Of a stretch of DNA of 64,000 nucleotides, positions 58,621-64,000 are shown one piece after another; the stretch's first letter is position 1; each line of letters opens with the position of its first letter. Below the pieces are notes generated by a model. The model did no database searches. It saw nothing but the letters and a program-made list of their open reading frames with translations, and was not told where the DNA came from. This DNA is from Manis javanica (Eukaryota > Chordata > Mammalia > Pholidota > Manidae). The translations under genes were made by a program, and so were the position numbers. The stretch is from the NCBI RefSeq assembly GCF_040802235.1, contig NC_133169.1:40803034-40867033 (forward strand). The letters run 5' to 3'.

Positions 58621-60342
58621 TTATCTACAGAAAGTAAAAATACTTTCCTTTTGATTTTATGATTAAATGCATCATATTACAGAAGGGAAATACAGAGTTA
58701 TGGTAGAAAAGATGTGGACAAGGAAGGCAGCAGGTGTATATGTATGGAGTTATAATAATATTATCATATAACACTAATATCAATGATAGATGTTGGTAGA
58801 AATACTGAATATGGAGTAAAAATTCACTTTTCTCAATCTCCTGTCTTCTCATGTTCATAATTACATACATGTGTCACACACAATCATACATTCACATAAC
58901 TACTCACACCCAGATGGCTTTCTCACCTCAACAGGTAATTATAAGCATTGGAGGTTCATTTTATAACCAAATACTGAATGTTCTTATCCTAAAGTTGCTT
59001 TTCATGCTTGCTCTCATTTCTGGATTAGCTTCCAGAAAATATTGGAAATCTTTAAGCAAATAATATAAGCTTAAACATTTTGGATTTCATGTTCTTTGTG
59101 ATTTAGAGACATGCCTGAATTGATCCATGATAAATTAATCAAAAAGTAAGTAGTGAAAAGATTAATTTTCACAATAATTTAATGAGTTTTTGACTTGAGG
59201 GTTTTAATATTTAATTAAAATCATTCAATAAGCTGAAAAATCAGCTTTGAGGGGAAAAACATTGAGTACATCTGAAATAAAGGTGGTGCTAGAAAATCTA
59301 TTTAGTTTTATCTCTAAGAAATTTGGTAAGCTGATAGGTTTTGCAAAAATGTGCACATTCTCTATTTGTAATCAATAAACAATCTATTTTAGATATTTCA
59401 GAAGTTCTCTAAGAATATTGTTAAGTGATAACATCATAATTGTTACTACCTATTTCAAAATTTCTGGTATTTTTTTCCTTTTATTTTTGCAGGAGACAGT
59501 CTATATTTTGTCTTTTCCCAGAAAAGGATATCTTCAACCTCCTTGAAATATGAACTTGTCACTTAATTTTACCTAGAAATAATAGCTCCTTTCATTTACA
59601 ATGAAGGTTTATTCTCTTAAGATACTTTCTCCTTTCTTAAAAAGAAATAGGGTGAGCAGATTGTGTGTCTGATTGTGAGGATAAGTAGTCCTGTCTACCT
59701 CCTGCTAACATTTTTTCTTTATTTTTCATTTCTTTCTACAACTGCATTTCCAACTCTGCCTTATGATTTATCCATTTTCTTCATTTGCTTTACATTTCCT
59801 CTTTTTCTCTTTTTAGCATGAAATAGGAGATTAATTCAATTAATATATTCTCTGTTAGTGGGTCACTTTCTTGTCATAGTGTTCATTAAATTGAACTTTG
59901 CAATAATAATCTCCACTAATCATTGCTTCATTCTCAAATTTGTGTTGCTACAGATAAAGAACTTAAAAAGCAAATGTTCTACAATATAGGACTGATATAT
60001 AATAATTAATTTTAATTCAATTAATTTAGCAACAATGAAACAATATTTGCCATTTATTCATACATGGTATGAATCAACTCGATTATAATTTTACTATTCA
60101 ATTAAGCTTTATAGATATATATGTATGCTGTTAAAAAAGAGATAACATCACCACCTTTTCTCAACAAAAGAGAGCATGTGTATATGATGTGGTCTCACTT
60201 TAGAGCCAGCTCACACTACAAACTGATAAAGTGCAGATTTCAGACAATGTCTTGAAGAACTGTAAGAAATGTGTAGTCTTCAAAAAATAGAGCTTCAGGG
60301 GAGCCTGTTAATATTATTTAATTGCTGTACCCCACAGGAGGT
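58621..60342. other. Nothing recognised
   Basis: AT-rich DNA upstream of OR-5 without a supportable frame. The polypyrimidine stretch 59,700-59,815 is the only compositional feature. Confidence 0.3.
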
Positions 60343-61258
60343 ATGGTAGAGGCAAGGATATTGGCCAACCTCACAGCAGTGATGGGATTCTTCCTGGTGG
60401 AATTCTCTGACACCAGAGAGCTCCAAGTTCTACATGCCTTTCTTTTTTTACTGATTTACTTGGCCACACTGTTGGGAAACATTCTCATTATTGTACTTGT
60501 GACCATGGACCAGTGTCCACACCCCGATGTACTTCTTACTGAAGAATTTGTCCTTCTTTGACCTCTGCCTTATTTCCATCATTGTTCCAAAATCCATTCT
60601 CAACTCTCTTTCCAACAACACCTCTTTCTTTCCCAGGATGTGTATTGCAGGTCTTACTGGTGATACACTTTGCAGGATCTGAGGTGTCCATCCTCACTGC
60701 CATGTCCTATGACCGCTATGTGGCCATCTGCACCCCCCTGCCCTATGAACAGGATGGCATGTGGGAAGTCGGCAGCTGCATTCTGGGTCCTTGGAGGATT
60801 CTTTGGAGGTCTATATGCGACTGGCACTTTATCTTTCTGGGATTCCAAAAGAGTCCCACAGTTCTTCTGTGATGTTCCCTCATTATTAAGGATTTCTTGC
60901 CCTAAAGATCATATCACTGTTAATGTCAGTGTGGCCATTGGGATGTTTTATGGGTTTTTTTGTTTACTTGCCATTGTTTTCTCATACATCTATATTTTCA
61001 ATACAGTGCTAAGCATCCCATCTGCACAAGGCAGGTCACAAGCTCTCTCCACCTGCCTTCCCCATCTCACGGCTGTGTCCACCTTTCCCCTGACAGGAGC
61101 CATTGCCTATTTGAAACCAGTGCCTGAGTCCCCGTCTCTCCTGGCCTTGCTGCTCTCATGCTGTACGCAGTGCTCCTCCCTCTCCGAACCCCATTATCTA
61201 CAGCCTTAGTAACAGAGAAATCAAGGCAGCCCTGAGAAAGCTCCTGTGGAAACTATGA
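60343..61258 (+). pseudogene. OR14-like olfactory receptor pseudogene (OR-5)
   Basis: Carries 'LTAVMGFFLVEFSDTRELQ', a normal 'MSYDRYVAIC', 'FFCDVPSLLRISC' and 'AYLKPVPESP', then 'NREIKAALRKLLWKL' before TGA 61,256-61,258. Frame changes occur near 60,520 (helix 2 start, two bases missing), near 60,640, near 60,750-60,800 and near 61,160. The family start codon position reads TTG, so the ATG at 60,343 is only the nearest upstream start. It is the most diverged of the four OR14-like copies here, yet it keeps the DRY motif the others lost. Confidence 0.85.
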
Positions 61259-61925
61259 GGCAGTGTGAAATAGGAGAAACAGAAATACAATTGTCAGAAT
61301 TGAATTTTTCTTTCTTATTCTCATTAACAGTCTTTATGATATTCAGGGTTGTAACAATTCTTCTCAGTTGGTTTTCTAAAAATAAATCTAAGCTTGAAAG
61401 ACTGGAATTCCCCCAGCTTCAAAAAAGCTCTAGTTTTTATCAAGATATATTTCAATTAATGAATCTACCCCTGAACTTATCTTACTGACTGTAGCAGATT
61501 TACTCTCATGTAATAATTTTGTATGTTCAGCAGTTTCAACAATAAAAGGCTACCAAATTTGGACTATTTCTTTTTGTATCTTATTTTCAGACATTAAATT
61601 CATATATCAAATTTTAGCTAATTCAAAAATCATATACAGAGAATACAACAATTATGCATATTAAATTCCTGTATTGAATTTCATGAATTTTTCTCAAATA
61701 CTTTTATCAATATATAGATATTAAGTAGTGGACCTTCCACAAGAGATATGTTATTGTGTTTGAAAAATGAGGTTGTATTTAATGTACCTTTATTGTGCTG
61801 GTGTATCCTAGCAGCTACTAGTTTCATTTGTGTGATGTATTTTAAAGTAAATTTTTATTAGTGTGGTACCAAATGCTTTATTTAGTTATATTCCTTCTTA
61901 TTCTATTAGAAACATTTCTTTTAAT
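61259..61925. other. 3' flank of OR-5
   Basis: No supportable feature. An 'acaataaaagg' at 61,540-61,550 could be an old polyadenylation signal. Confidence 0.3.
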
Positions 61926-61929
61926 AAAC

Positions 61930-62270
61930 TCATAAAAACAGAGGTGAATGGTGATTACCAGATGAGTGGGCGCAGGGGTATTTGGGATAGATTTTTTAAG
62001 GGTACAAACTTGGAACTAATAGATAAACAAGCCCTGGGGATATAATGCACATATAGTGATTATACACAATGCTGTCTTATAAACCTCAGACTCTGAAACA
62101 CTAGATCTTAATTGTTTCCGCCAAAAAAAAAGTATAAGTATCTGATGTGATAGAGGTTAGCTAACAATATAGTGGTAATAACACTGCAATACGTGAATCA
62201 AACAAACACACCATAAGCTTAGAGAATGCTATATGTAAATTATATCAACAAAATAAATTTAAAAATAATA
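61930..62270 (+). repeat. Old L1 3' end
   Basis: 'gaatggtgattaccagatgagtggg', 'cacatatagtgattatac' and the A-rich end are typical of old L1 3' UTRs. Confidence 0.55.
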
Positions 62271-62584
62271 TTATAGGAATTACACAATGTTTTCCAAACT
62301 TGGAAAATCCAGAATCTTTTTTGTTTAATATAAAAATTAATAGAGTATTTAAATAATTGAGTTAAACAATCACAGACACCTCAAAACACCAGAAGTAGAT
62401 TTTTCTCAGTTGATTTCTTATCTGTCCATTGCTTGATTTGTATTATGGGAATCTAAATTTAAAAAAGAGTAAGAAGAATCATTAGAAATAAAATTGTTCT
62501 TTAGTTAAGTAAATGTACAACATTTATTTGGGTATCCAATTCAGTAAGAATTTTTTTTTGTAGAGATTTAAAGGACATTAATTA

Positions 62585-63545
62585 AGTAAACAAATACCAT
62601 ATAATTTCATTATGTGTGGAATATAAATACAAAACAGAATGAACAAAATAGCAGGTGGCTCATAGACACTGAGAAGGGACTGGTGGTTACCACAGGGAGG
62701 GCTTGGAATGGGTGGGTTGGGGGAGAGAGGTTGATAAAGGGACACAAAAATTGTCAATCTTAAGTTTGTCACAAAACTTTAGAACAGCGTGGAGAATATG
62801 TAATGTCTTCCTATGTTGACAGTAACTGTATTAGTTGATAGGATTTAATAATATGAGTAACTGTTGAACCACTGTGTTGTATAATTGAAACCAATATACA
62901 ATTGTCTATCAAATACACTTCAATTCAAAAAAGAAAAATAATAGCAATAACACCTAAAATAAAAGAGGTTCTGCACAACAAAGGAAATAACCAACAAAAT
63001 AAAATGAAACCTGTGGAATGGGAAAAATATTTGGGAACCATAAATCTGACAAGGGGTTAATGACTGAAATATGCATGGATTCATGCAACACAGTAGAAAC
63101 ACATAACATGATTAAAATAATGGCAAAGGAGCTGACTAGATGTTTTTTCCCAAAGTAGGTGTACAAATTGTGAACAGGAAAATTAAAAAATAGCCAGTAT
63201 CACTAATCCACAGAAACATGCCAAGCAAACCATAATGAGGTATAACTCACATTTATTAGGGTAACCTTTATTAATAAAAATACATAATATTGGTGAAGAC
63301 ACAGAGAATAGGGAACACTTGTACACTGTTAGTAAGAATATAAATTGATATAGACATTATGACAGTTTAATATCAGGCTTATACCTGTGCTTTTATGTTT
63401 ACTGAAAGAATTGTTCACTAAAAGAAACATGACTGCAGTAGTGCAGGTGCGGATTCAGTGATACGGGTACCTGCTGGACCACTGTGCTGTACACTGGAAA
63501 CCAAAGAAATATTTTATGTCAATGAAATTATATTATTTAATTAAT
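62585..63545 (+). repeat. Old L1 pieces, plus strand
   Basis: 62,590-62,930 is an L1 3' end ('gggactggtggttaccacagggagg', 'ccactgtgttgtataattgaaacc'). 62,935-63,400 is an ORF2-end piece ('gaggttctgcacaacaaaggaaa'). A second 3' end follows ('ggaccactgtgctgtacactgg', 63,475-63,500). Confidence 0.6.
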
Positions 63546-63549
63546 TTAA

Positions 63550-64000
63550 AAAATAAAGACACAACTGCCAGGTAAATGTCTTTCAACCAATGAATAAAGA
63601 AAATGTAGCAAGTGTGGATAATGTATGGAATTGATTGTCACAGTGGAGTATCATTTAGCATTAAAAAAGTGCGGACCTTTATATCCCTTCATGTATTTCA
63701 CCCATCACTCCAGTACTTCCCTCTGGTAACTGGTATTTGTTTTCCATGTTTATAGGACTATTTCTTTTTCATTTGTGTTTTTTTTTTAGATTCCACATAT
63801 AAGTGAAATCATATAGTATTTGTCTTTTTCTGCCTGGCGTTTTTCACATAGCATAATACCCACTAGGTCCAACCATGTCACAAATGGCAAATTTAGTTCT
63901 TTTTTGTGACTAAGTAATAGTCCATTGGGTATATGTGCTAATCTTCTATGTCCATTCATCAGTCTATGGGTATTTGGGGTGCTTCCATATTTTGGCTACT
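63550..64000. repeat. Opposed old L1 pieces at the window end
   Basis: 63,550-63,665 reads as L1 on the plus strand ('caaccaatgaataaagaaaatg'). 63,670-64,000 reads as the minus strand ('attccacatataagtgaaatcatatag', 'tgtccattcatcagtctatgg') and runs off the window. Confidence 0.6.

Overview
This window is nuclear DNA of a placental mammal. The evidence is class II olfactory receptor (OR) genes, LINE-1 (L1) elements with mammalian ORF1/ORF2, and class I and class II endogenous retroviruses (ERVs). I saw no Alu, B1/B2, carnivore or ruminant tRNA-SINE. Together with the L1 type, that makes a lineage poor in young SINEs (for example pangolin or sloth) a reasonable but unproven guess. I see no bacterial gene, CRISPR array, RNA gene or intact host protein gene. 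All five OR genes are broken.

Layout. (1) 1-8,300 is a pile of class I (gamma-like) ERV remains: three ERV bodies, LTRs A, B and C, a nested solo LTR with a 4-bp target duplication, and a poly(A)-tailed retrocopy of an ERV transcript (1,599-2,820). (2) 8,300-16,036 is old L1 debris, unassigned AT-rich DNA, and an LTR-like unit with unusually long inverted ends (10,864-11,464). (3) 16,037-24,345 looks like one insertion: a full-length L1 (L1-A) plus about 1.9 kb of 3' sequence that includes a second copy of the ERV retrocopy, all bounded by one candidate target duplication. (4) 24,992-25,917 is an OR pseudogene. (5) About 26,350-47,740 is a large inverted repeat. Two arms of about 4.6 kb each carry an OR14-like pseudogene, in opposite orientation, around a spacer of about 4.5 kb of L1 debris.

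(6) The right arm was later split at 39,849 by a proviral ERV (ERV-D, 39,855-47,431). It has two 313-bp LTRs, a 6-bp target duplication, a lysine-tRNA-type primer binding site, a betaretrovirus-like Gag/protease-tail/pol, and an env of gamma/D type. ERV-D itself carries a nested solo LTR of another class II family (41,887-42,220, perfect 6-bp duplication). The left arm preserves the empty site. (7) 47,748-53,866 is a second full-length but heavily mutated L1 (L1-B). (8) 53,870-64,000 holds old L1 fragments and two more OR14-like pseudogenes (56,367-57,322 minus; 60,343-61,258 plus).

The region reads as a decaying OR14-type cluster repeatedly rearranged and invaded. Nested insertions give a relative order: shared OR lesion, then inverted duplication, then ERV-D, then the solo LTR inside ERV-D. 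ERV-C precedes the solo LTR-A inside its env. I did not find a convincing new functional system. The most notable items are the inverted repeat with its paralogous empty site, the mosaic ERV-D, and the L1/ERV-transcript retrotransposition products.
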